From Thermomonas alba (GTDB lineage Bacteria > Pseudomonadota > Gammaproteobacteria > Xanthomonadales > Xanthomonadaceae): a stretch of 64,000 bases of DNA. This document shows positions 57,924 through 64,000 of the stretch, piece after piece (the first letter of the stretch is position 1; every line of letters begins with the position of its first letter). The translations under genes and the position numbers were made by a program. The stretch is from positions 434,001-498,000 of the forward strand of contig NZ_JAJOZU010000001.1 of assembly GCF_022419205.1 (NCBI RefSeq), read 5' to 3'. The notes below the pieces were generated by a model that was given only the letters and a program-made list of their open reading frames with translations, searched no databases and had not been told where the DNA came from.

Positions 57924-59450
57924 ATGCGAATCAAACGGTTCAACGCCCCCGACATGCGCACCGCGCTGCGCATGGTGCGCGAGGAACAGGGGCCGGATGC
58001 GGTGATCCTGTCCAGCCGGCAGGTCAGCGACGGGGTGGAAGTCGTGGCCGCGACCGACTACGACGAGGCGGTGGTGCAGCAAGCCTTGCGCACACTCGGC
58101 GCGCCGGAGGCGCCTTCCTCCCAGGCAACGGCCGCCAATACCGGAGCCCCTTCCACTCCCGCTCCGGAAGACTTCGCCGCCGTGCTGCATGCGCGCATGT
58201 CCGACCGTCCGCAGGGGCGGGCGGTGTTTCAGATCGGCGCCGAGCCGCAAGGTCCGGCCCCCCGCGCCACCCCCCGGCCAGCGCCAGCCGCGGCCAGCGA
58301 GGAGGCCCAACGTCCGGCGAGCCGCCTGGAACAGGTGATGGCGGTCCTCAAGGGGCCGAAAGCGGCCGCGGCCGCCGCGCACGGGCCTACTCCTCCGCCC
58401 GAGGCAAGCGCGGACGCGGCATCGCGCCCGACCGCGCCGCCATCCGCGTCGGCGCCGCTGATGCCTGTGCCTGCGACAGACGCAGAGACGCAAGCCCCGA
58501 CGCCGGCAGCCGCAGCGCCCGATCTGCGCAGCGTCGCCGCCGATCCAGCCATGGCCGCCCTGCGCGCCGAGCTTGCGGCGATGCGCAAGATCATCGAACG
58601 CGAGCTCGGCCAGCTCGCGGGCGAACGGCTGCGTGGCGCGCCGGCGCGGGCGGCGGCGCTGGACGCGTTGGCTGCGTTCGGCTGCGATGAGTCCCTGGCG
58701 CAGCAGGTCGCCGCCGCCATCGACCCGACGCTGGCCCCGGAGGCCATCGCCGAGCCGCTGCGGGCCGCCCTCGCCGCGCGTTTGCCGGTGCTGGACCGGG
58801 AAGCGCTGGAGACTGGCGGCATTCTGGCCGTGCTGGGTCCGACCGGCGCCGGCAAGACCACCACCATCGCCAAACTGGCCGCGCGCTACGCCGCGCGCCA
58901 CCGCGCCCGCGATGTGGCCCTGGTCAGCGCCGACCATGCGCGCGCCGGCGCCCGTGAGCAGCTGCACGTGCTGGGCCGGCGGCTGGGCATCACCGTGTGC
59001 GATGCAGAAGGCCCGGACGCGCTGACCCATACCCTGGAACAGCTGGCCGACTATCCACTGGTGCTGATCGACACCGCCGGCCACGGCCTGCGCGACCGCG
59101 CCCTGCTGCGTCAGATCCTGTGGGTGCGCGCCGCCAGCCACGTGCGCAGCCTGCTGGTGCTGCCGGCCAACGCGCACCCGGCCGACCTCGACGAGCTGCT
59201 GCGGCGCTATCGCCCGGCCGCGCCGGAAGGCGTCATCCTGACCAAGCTGGACGAAACCACCCGTCTGGGCGCCGCTCTGTCGGTGCTGGCCCACCAGCGT
59301 CTGCCGCTGGCCTATACCACGGCCGGGCAGAACGTTCCGGACGATATCACCCTGGCGGACGCCACCCATCTGGCCGACGCCCTCGAGTTTTCCCGCCCCG
59401 TATCGGCGCTCACCTCTCACCATGACGACGGCCACCATGCACTCGCCTGA
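57924..59450 (+). CDS. flhF: Flagellar placement GTPase FlhF
   Basis: This 508-residue SRP-type GTPase has the basic N-terminus MRIKRFNAPDMRTALRMVRE, which belongs to domain B. A long Ala/Pro-rich linker (about 55-210) leads to the NG domain with P-loop GPTGAGKTTTIAKLAARYA, LVLIDTAGHGLRDRA and VILTKLDETTRLGAALS. FlhF places the flagellum at the pole. The linker is longer than in Bacillus FlhF. It overlaps flhG by 29 bp and is unregulated by any visible promoter of its own. Confidence 0.96.
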   Translation: MRIKRFNAPDMRTALRMVREEQGPDAVILSSRQVSDGVEVVAATDYDEAVVQQALRTLGAPEAPSSQATAANTGAPSTPAPEDFAAVLHARMSDRPQGRAVFQIGAEPQGPAPRATPRPAPAAASEEAQRPASRLEQVMAVLKGPKAAAAAAHGPTPPPEASADAASRPTAPPSASAPLMPVPATDAETQAPTPAAAAPDLRSVAADPAMAALRAELAAMRKIIERELGQLAGERLRGAPARAAALDALAAFGCDESLAQQVAAAIDPTLAPEAIAEPLRAALAARLPVLDREALETGGILAVLGPTGAGKTTTIAKLAARYAARHRARDVALVSADHARAGAREQLHVLGRRLGITVCDAEGPDALTHTLEQLADYPLVLIDTAGHGLRDRALLRQILWVRAASHVRSLLVLPANAHPADLDELLRRYRPAAPEGVILTKLDETTRLGAALSVLAHQRLPLAYTTAGQNVPDDITLADATHLADALEFSRPVSALTSHHDDGHHALA

Positions 59451-60312
59451 GCCCACCCGCCCGCAGCCGCTCTCCACCCCCACCGCGCCGCGCGTGATCG
59501 CCGTCACCGGCGGCAAGGGCGGGGTCGGCAAGACCACCATCGCCATCAACCTGGCGATGACGATGGTGCTCGCCGGCCAGCGCACCCTGCTGCTGGACAC
59601 CGATCTCGGCCTGGCCAACGTGGACGTGATGCTGGGATTGTCGCCGCAACTGACCCTGGCCGACGTCTTCGCCGGTCGCTGCGAGCTGCGCGAGACCATC
59701 GTCGAAGGCCCGCGCGGGCTGCTGGTAGTGCCGGCCGCGTCCGGCAAGCGCCACATGACCGAGCTGCTGCCGCAACAGCACGTCGGCCTGGTGAATGCGT
59801 TCTCACAGCTGGATATTCCGCTGGATGCCATGATCGTGGACACCGCGGCGGGCATTTCCGACAGCGTGCTGACCTTCTGCCAGGCCGCCCAGGACGTGCT
59901 TCTGGTGGTCTGCGACGAGCCGGCCTCGATCACCGACGCCTATGCGCTGGCGAAGGTACTCAGCCGCGACCGCGGCGTGAACCGGATCGAGGTGGTGTCC
60001 AACCAGGTGGCCAATCCCGGCGAAGGCAAGGCGCTGTTCGAGAAACTGGAACGCGTCACCTCGCGCTTTCTCGACATCACCCTGTCCTACCTCGGCGCGA
60101 TTCCGCGTGATGAATGGCTGCGGCTGGCGGTGCAGCGCCAGGAGGCGGTGGTCGATGCCTTCCCCAGCGCACCGTCTGCGCTCGCGTTCCGCGAGCTGGC
60201 TGCCCGCATCAGCCAGTGGCAAGCTCCCCGTGGCCCGCGCGGGCACGTCGAGTTCTTCACCGAGCGCTTGATCGCCGCACAAAATGCCGACAAGAGGAGT
60301 GCCTGCGCATGA
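59422..60312 (+). CDS. flhG: Flagellar number regulator FlhG / FleN (MinD-like ATPase)
   Basis: This 296-residue ParA/MinD-type ATPase has the deviant Walker A GGKGGVGKTTIAINLAMT, LLDTDLGLANVDVMLGLSPQ, MIVDTAAGISDSVLTFCQAA and VVCDEPASITDAYALAKVLS. It counters FlhF and inhibits FleQ, limiting the cell to one or few polar flagella. The ATG at 59422 lies inside flhF (29-bp overlap). A second ATG at 59437 is possible, and neither has a good ribosome-binding site, so coupling to flhF is likely. It overlaps fliA by ATGA. Confidence 0.95.
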   Translation: MTTATMHSPEPTRPQPLSTPTAPRVIAVTGGKGGVGKTTIAINLAMTMVLAGQRTLLLDTDLGLANVDVMLGLSPQLTLADVFAGRCELRETIVEGPRGLLVVPAASGKRHMTELLPQQHVGLVNAFSQLDIPLDAMIVDTAAGISDSVLTFCQAAQDVLLVVCDEPASITDAYALAKVLSRDRGVNRIEVVSNQVANPGEGKALFEKLERVTSRFLDITLSYLGAIPRDEWLRLAVQRQEAVVDAFPSAPSALAFRELAARISQWQAPRGPRGHVEFFTERLIAAQNADKRSACA

Positions 60313-61058
60313 ATACCGCAGCCGCCCACTACCGCTCCCAGCAGAACGGCGATGCCGCTGCGATCGTGGCGCGGCATTCGGAACTGGTCCGGCGCATCGC
60401 CCACCACCTCGCCGCGCGGCTGCCTTCCAGCGTGGAAATCGACGATTTGATCCAGGCCGGCATGATCGGCCTGATCGAGGCCGCCCGGAACTTCCAGTCC
60501 GACCAGGGCGCGACCTTCGAGACCTACGCCTCGATCCGCATCCGCGGCGCGATGATCGACGCCATCCGTGCCGGCGACTGGGTGCCACGCTCGGTGCACC
60601 GCCGCTACCGCGATATCGTCGCCACCACCCGCGCCATCGAGCAGCGTGAAGGGCGCGCCGCGACTGCCCAGGAAATCGCCGCCGCGCTGGGCATGAGCAT
60701 GGACGACTACTACCAGGTGCTGCAGGATGCCGCCCGCGGCCAGCTCGTCAGTCTGGACGAATATGCCGAAGAGCACGACGGCGAGCCGCAGCTGGGCCAG
60801 CACGACAACGCGACGCCCGCCCGCCGGTTCGAACAGAGCGCATTCCGGGAAGCTCTGACCGAGGCCATCGACCATCTGCCCGAGCGCGAAAAGCTGGTGC
60901 TCTCGCTGTACTACGAGCAGGAACTGAACCTGCGCGAGATCGGGTCGGTGCTCAACGTCAGCGAATCGCGGGTGTGCCAGATCCACGGCCAGGCCATGCT
61001 GCGCCTGCGCGCGCGCCTGACCGACTGGCGCGGCGAGCTGGACGACGAGGAGGAATGA
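60309..61058 (+). CDS. fliA: RNA polymerase sigma-28 factor FliA
   Basis: This 249-residue sigma factor contains region 2 (HHLAARLPSSVEIDDLIQAG, then MIGLIEAARNF and FETYASIRIRGAMIDAIRAG), region 3 (GRAATAQEIAAALGMSMDDY), and region 4 (DHLPEREKLVLSLYYEQELN, then LREIGSVLNVSESRVCQIHG). It reads the TMAA-N15 promoters seen at five sites here and is held by FlgM. The ATG overlaps the flhG stop. It ends 92 bp before cheY, whose promoter it should recognise. Confidence 0.96.
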   Translation: MNTAAAHYRSQQNGDAAAIVARHSELVRRIAHHLAARLPSSVEIDDLIQAGMIGLIEAARNFQSDQGATFETYASIRIRGAMIDAIRAGDWVPRSVHRRYRDIVATTRAIEQREGRAATAQEIAAALGMSMDDYYQVLQDAARGQLVSLDEYAEEHDGEPQLGQHDNATPARRFEQSAFREALTEAIDHLPEREKLVLSLYYEQELNLREIGSVLNVSESRVCQIHGQAMLRLRARLTDWRGELDDEEE

Positions 61059-61094
61059 GCCGCTTGCAATATGCGTTTCGGGCACTGCGTCACA

Positions 61095-61121
61095 TCAAGT
61101 TTTCGGCCGGCCGGCCGATAG
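61095..61121 (+). promoter_or_regulatory. Sigma-28 promoter of cheY-cheZ-cheA
   Basis: TCAA (61095-61098), a 15-bp spacer and GCCGATAG (61114-61121) match FliA consensus at seven of eight -10 bases. The spacer contains the palindromic GGCCGGCC. The predicted start near 61128 gives a leader of about 22 bases. Confidence 0.82.
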
Positions 61122-61150
61122 CATCTGCGCATCTTTAGCTGGGAATCGAC

Positions 61151-61543
61151 ATGGACAAGGGCATCCGCATCCTCATCGTTGACGATTTCTCGACCATGCG
61201 CCGCATCGTCAAGAATCTGCTCAACGATCTCGGCTTCACCAATACCGCCGAGGCCGACGACGGCACCACCGCGCTGATCGAGCTGCACAAGGCGCGCTAT
61301 GACCTGGTGATCACCGACTGGAACATGCCCGGCATGCCCGGCATCGATCTGCTCAAGGCGATCCGCGCGGATGCCGCGCTGGCCAAGATTCCGGTGCTGA
61401 TGGTGACCGCCGAGGCCAAGCGCGAGCAGATCATCGAAGCCGCGCAGGCCGGCGTGAACGGCTACATCATCAAGCCGTTCACCGCCGCCACTCTGGAGGA
61501 CAAGCTCAACAAGATCTTCGAACGGCTGGAGAAAGTCGCATGA
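61151..61543 (+). CDS. cheY: Chemotaxis response regulator CheY
   Basis: This 130-residue receiver protein has Asp11-Asp12 in [20 protein letters not shown], phospho-acceptor Asp56 in [40 protein letters not shown] and Lys in [14 protein letters not shown]. These are the CheY hallmarks. Phospho-CheY binds FliM and reverses the motor. It is directly behind a sigma-28 promoter and overlaps cheZ by ATGA. Confidence 0.97.
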   Translation: MDKGIRILIVDDFSTMRRIVKNLLNDLGFTNTAEADDGTTALIELHKARYDLVITDWNMPGMPGIDLLKAIRADAALAKIPVLMVTAEAKREQIIEAAQAGVNGYIIKPFTAATLEDKLNKIFERLEKVA

Positions 61544-62163
61544 GCATGCCGACACGCCCGCCCTCGATTCCCGCCGACCAGGCCCACGTGATGGAGCGTC
61601 TGCACGCGGCGATGGCCGCCCTGGAAGCCGGTGATGCCGACGCTTGGCGACGACACCTCGACTCGCTTCTCGAATGGCGCCGGCAGCCGGTGGTGGAAAG
61701 CCTGGTCAAGCTCGCGCGCGAGCTGGATGAGTTGGAGCGCGCCATCGACGCCCGCATGCCGGGCGCGACGCAGGCCGCCAGCGCCGCGGGTAGCCTGCCG
61801 GACGCCTGCTCCCGGCTGGAGCACGTCGTGAAAATGACCGAGGAAGCCAGCATGCGCACGCTGGATCTGGCCGATGAATGCCGCAGCCTGCTGGCCTCGT
61901 TCGGGCCGGAGCATGCCGCCACGGTCGAGGCGATCCGCACCCGTCTGTCCGCCATGGTGGAGGCGCAGAGCTTCCAGGACCTCACCGGCCAGATCATCCA
62001 GCGCGTGATCCACCTGATCCGCTCCCTGCAAAGCGGCCTGGGCGACATCCAGGCCCTGCACCCCGATTCCGGCAAGGGCCATGGCCCGACGGTGGCCGGC
62101 GTGGATGCCCCGGCCGCCACTCAGGACGAAGCCAACGACCTGCTGGCCGCACTCGGGATCTGA
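61540..62163 (+). CDS. cheZ: CheY-P phosphatase CheZ
   Basis: This 207-residue helical protein contains the catalytic CheZ region [20 protein letters not shown] with the Gln that inserts into the CheY active site, and the C-terminal CheY-binding tail [15 protein letters not shown]. It removes the phosphate from CheY. The start overlaps cheY (ATGA) and cheA begins 2 bp after its stop. The central coiled-coil ([20 protein letters not shown]) mediates dimer formation. Confidence 0.95.
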   Translation: MSMPTRPPSIPADQAHVMERLHAAMAALEAGDADAWRRHLDSLLEWRRQPVVESLVKLARELDELERAIDARMPGATQAASAAGSLPDACSRLEHVVKMTEEASMRTLDLADECRSLLASFGPEHAATVEAIRTRLSAMVEAQSFQDLTGQIIQRVIHLIRSLQSGLGDIQALHPDSGKGHGPTVAGVDAPAATQDEANDLLAALGI

Positions 62164-62165
62164 CC

Positions 62166-64000
62166 ATGGCCTCGGAGGGCGGCTACGACGCACGCGCCGA
62201 CTTCCTGATCGAAGCGCGGGAGATTCTGGACCGGCTGGGCGAGCAGATCGTCACACTCGAGCAGACCCCGGGCGATCGCGCCCTGCTGGACGCGGTATTC
62301 CGCGGTTTTCACACCATCAAGGGCGGCGCCGGCTTCCTCGATCTACCACCGATGGTGGCGCTCTGCCATGCCTTCGAAGATCGCATCGATGCCGCCCGCA
62401 GCGGAGCGCGCGCGCTCGATGCCACGGCGTTCGACAGCGCCCAGCGTGCCGTCGATCTGCTGCAGGAGATGCTCGAGGCGCTCGCCCACGGTGAACCGCT
62501 GGAGGACATCGACCCGGCCCTGCTGCGCCAGATTCGCGGTGAAGAGGCACCTGCCGCGCCCGCGCCGGCCCTGAACATCGAGATTCCGGACAACCTGGAG
62601 GAGCTGGATTTCGACGCGCTGCTGGATGCCCTGCACGGCGTGGGCGGCGTTCCCGGCGCCCCCACCAAACCGGCCACCCAGGTCCCGGCGGTTACGCCTG
62701 CGCCCGCCAACCCCACACCCAGCACGCCCCCTCCGCCCGCGCCCGCCAACCCCACACCCAGCACGCCCCCTCCGCCCGCGCCCGCCAAGCCCAAGCCTGC
62801 GCCTGCGGCCGCGCCCAGCAAGCCGTCGCCCGCCGCTGGGGAGGCGGAACAGACCGTGCGGGTGGACGTCCGCCGGCTGGATGCGCTGGTCAACCTGGTC
62901 GGCGAACTGGTACTCGTCCGCAACCGTTTGAAAACCCTGCGCCCAGGCGCCCGCGACGAACAGCTGGACCGCGTAGTGACTGCGCTCGACACCGTCACCG
63001 CGCGGCTGCAGGGCGCGGTCATGTCGGCGCGCATGCAGCCGGTCAGCCGGGTGTTCACCCGCTTCCCGAAGCTGGCGCGCGACGTCGCCCGCCAGCTGAA
63101 AAAACAGGTCGAACTGGTGGTGGAAGGCGCCGAAACCGAGCTCGACCGCAATCTGGTGGAAGCGCTGGCCGATCCGCTGGTGCACCTGGTGCGCAATGCC
63201 ATCGACCACGGCATCGAGATGCCCGAGGTGCGGCGCGCCGCCGGCAAGCCGGAAACCGGGCGGGTGCGCCTGTCCGCGCAGCAGGAGGGCGACCACGTCG
63301 CCATCGAAGTCAGCGACGATGGCGCCGGAATCGACCCCGACAACATCCGCCGCAGCGCGGTGCGCAAGGGCCTGATCGACGCCGAGGCCGCCAGCCGCCT
63401 GACCTCGGAAGAATGCCTGTCGCTGCTGTTCCTGCCGGGATTTTCGACCCGCACCGAGGTGTCCGACATCTCCGGCCGCGGGGTCGGCATGGACGTCGTG
63501 CAGTCGAAAATCCGCGAGCTCTCGGGCCAGGTGCAGATTTTCTCCGAGATCGGGGAAGGCACCCGCTTCGTGATCCGGGTGCCGCTGACGCTCGCCATCC
63601 TGCCGACGCTGCTGGTCGAGATCGGGCAGGAGGTGTACGCCCTGCCGCTGGTGCGGGTGCTGGAAGTGATCACCCACGACGCCTCGCAGCTGCTGTGGAT
63701 GGATGGCCAGCAGGTGCTCGACCTGCGCGAGCGCCCGATGCCGGTGCTCTCCCTGCGCGACTGGCTTGGCCTGCCGCAGGGCGCTGGCGAGACCACCCGC
63801 GGCGTGATTCTGCAGGCAGGAGAGCAGCGTTTCTGCCTGCTGGTGGATCGCGTGCTGGGCCGCGAGGAAGTGGTGATCAAGGCGCTGCCGCGCAGCCTGC
63901 GCGGGCTGCCCGGCTATGCCGGCGCCAGCCTGATCGGGGATGGACGGATGGCGATGATCCTCGACGTCGATGCCCTGTTCGGCTCCGCGCAGCGCGGCTC
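62166..64000 (+). CDS. cheA: Chemotaxis histidine kinase CheA (3' end beyond window)
   Basis: The frame is open from the ATG at 62166 to the window edge (611 complete codons); only the last residues are missing. Domains in order: HPt with His49 in FHTIKGGAGFLDLPP, a Pro-rich linker with two 13-residue repeats, P3 dimerisation (VRVDVRRLDALVNLVGELVL), the ATPase with LVRNAIDHGIEMPEVR, SDDGAGIDPDN and GRGVGMDVVQSKI, and CheW-like P5 (LTLAILPTLLVEIGQEVYAL). No P2 domain is obvious, so CheY may bind elsewhere. It should phosphorylate CheY and CheV. Confidence 0.95.
   Translation, partial: MASEGGYDARADFLIEAREILDRLGEQIVTLEQTPGDRALLDAVFRGFHTIKGGAGFLDLPPMVALCHAFEDRIDAARSGARALDATAFDSAQRAVDLLQEMLEALAHGEPLEDIDPALLRQIRGEEAPAAPAPALNIEIPDNLEELDFDALLDALHGVGGVPGAPTKPATQVPAVTPAPANPTPSTPPPPAPANPTPSTPPPPAPAKPKPAPAAAPSKPSPAAGEAEQTVRVDVRRLDALVNLVGELVLVRNRLKTLRPGARDEQLDRVVTALDTVTARLQGAVMSARMQPVSRVFTRFPKLARDVARQLKKQVELVVEGAETELDRNLVEALADPLVHLVRNAIDHGIEMPEVRRAAGKPETGRVRLSAQQEGDHVAIEVSDDGAGIDPDNIRRSAVRKGLIDAEAASRLTSEECLSLLFLPGFSTRTEVSDISGRGVGMDVVQSKIRELSGQVQIFSEIGEGTRFVIRVPLTLAILPTLLVEIGQEVYALPLVRVLEVITHDASQLLWMDGQQVLDLRERPMPVLSLRDWLGLPQGAGETTRGVILQAGEQRFCLLVDRVLGREEVVIKALPRSLRGLPGYAGASLIGDGRMAMILDVDALFGSAQRG
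62700..62777 (+). repeat. Two 39-bp tandem repeats in the cheA linker
   Basis: Identical units 62700-62738 and 62739-62777 each begin GCGCCCGCCAACCCCACACC and encode APANPTPSTPPPP. A partial third copy follows (GCGCCCGCCAA). The exact identity suggests recent expansion. The length is a multiple of three, so copy number could change without frameshift. Confidence 0.9.

Overview
The window is a high-GC chromosome segment from a gammaproteobacterium. Its best fit is the Lysobacterales (Xanthomonadaceae / Lysobacteraceae). The grounds are the flagellar gene order with FlhF/FlhG/FleQ/RpoN/FliA control, a Fur protein without the CxxC zinc site, the smpB-ratA-rnfH-bamE-fur block, and a DUF3391 HD-GYP protein next to flgMN. 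The genus cannot be fixed from this sequence alone. No integrase, transposase, phage gene or CRISPR array was seen.

Layout. (1) 1-4655 is housekeeping: the 5' end of ppsA diverging from its regulator ppsR, a YqiB-like gene, a tRNA-Ala/tRNA-Glu unit with its own promoter and terminator, smpB, ratA-rnfH, a two-copy multi-hairpin repeat, and bamE diverging from fur. (2) 4678-12955 is a metal-detoxification block. arsR-gapdh-arsJ (export of arsenate as an organoarsenical) and copZ-copA-copB (periplasmic and outer-membrane copper defence) lie on the minus strand. The Cu(I) P-type ATPase gene and cueR lie on the plus strand. Two CueR-type operators with 19-bp spacers link the copper genes. (3) 13065-17459 holds a small secreted DUF4124 protein and what looks like an eroded photo-oxidative-stress cluster: lipocalin, CFA-type lipid methyltransferase, the last codons of a lost SDR gene, a DUF2256 mini-protein, an NAD(P)-binding protein and a CPD photolyase. 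(4) 17706-22012 carries signalling genes: an HD-GYP phosphodiesterase, a GGDEF-EAL-REC protein with degenerate active sites, and a PAS histidine kinase co-transcribed with flgN.

(5) 22009 to the end is one almost continuous polar-flagellum and chemotaxis cluster: flgN-flgM and flgA (minus), then cheV, flgBCDEFGHIJKL, fliC, flaG, fliD, fliS, a fliT-like gene, a PilZ-like gene, rpoN, a single-domain response regulator, fleQ, fliE-fliR, flhB, flhA, flhF, flhG, fliA, cheY, cheZ and cheA, which is cut by the window edge.

The genes form a readable transcription hierarchy. RpoN and FleQ are encoded here, and five sigma-54 motifs (GG-N10-GC) precede flgA, flgB, flgJ, fliE and fliL. FliA and FlgM are also encoded, and five sigma-28 motifs (TMAA-N15-SCCGNYAW-like) precede flgM, cheV, fliC, fliD and cheY. 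Many genes overlap by ATGA or 8 bp, which implies translational coupling.

Most noteworthy: two start sites (cheV, flgJ) sit almost on the predicted transcription start, suggesting leaderless mRNAs. A 51-codon reading frame bridges fliH and fliI with ATGA junctions at both ends. There is also the degenerate c-di-GMP/two-component set beside flgMN, the decayed photo-oxidative cluster, and the tandem hairpin repeat between rnfH and bamE. All functions are inferred from reading the sequence; no database search was run.
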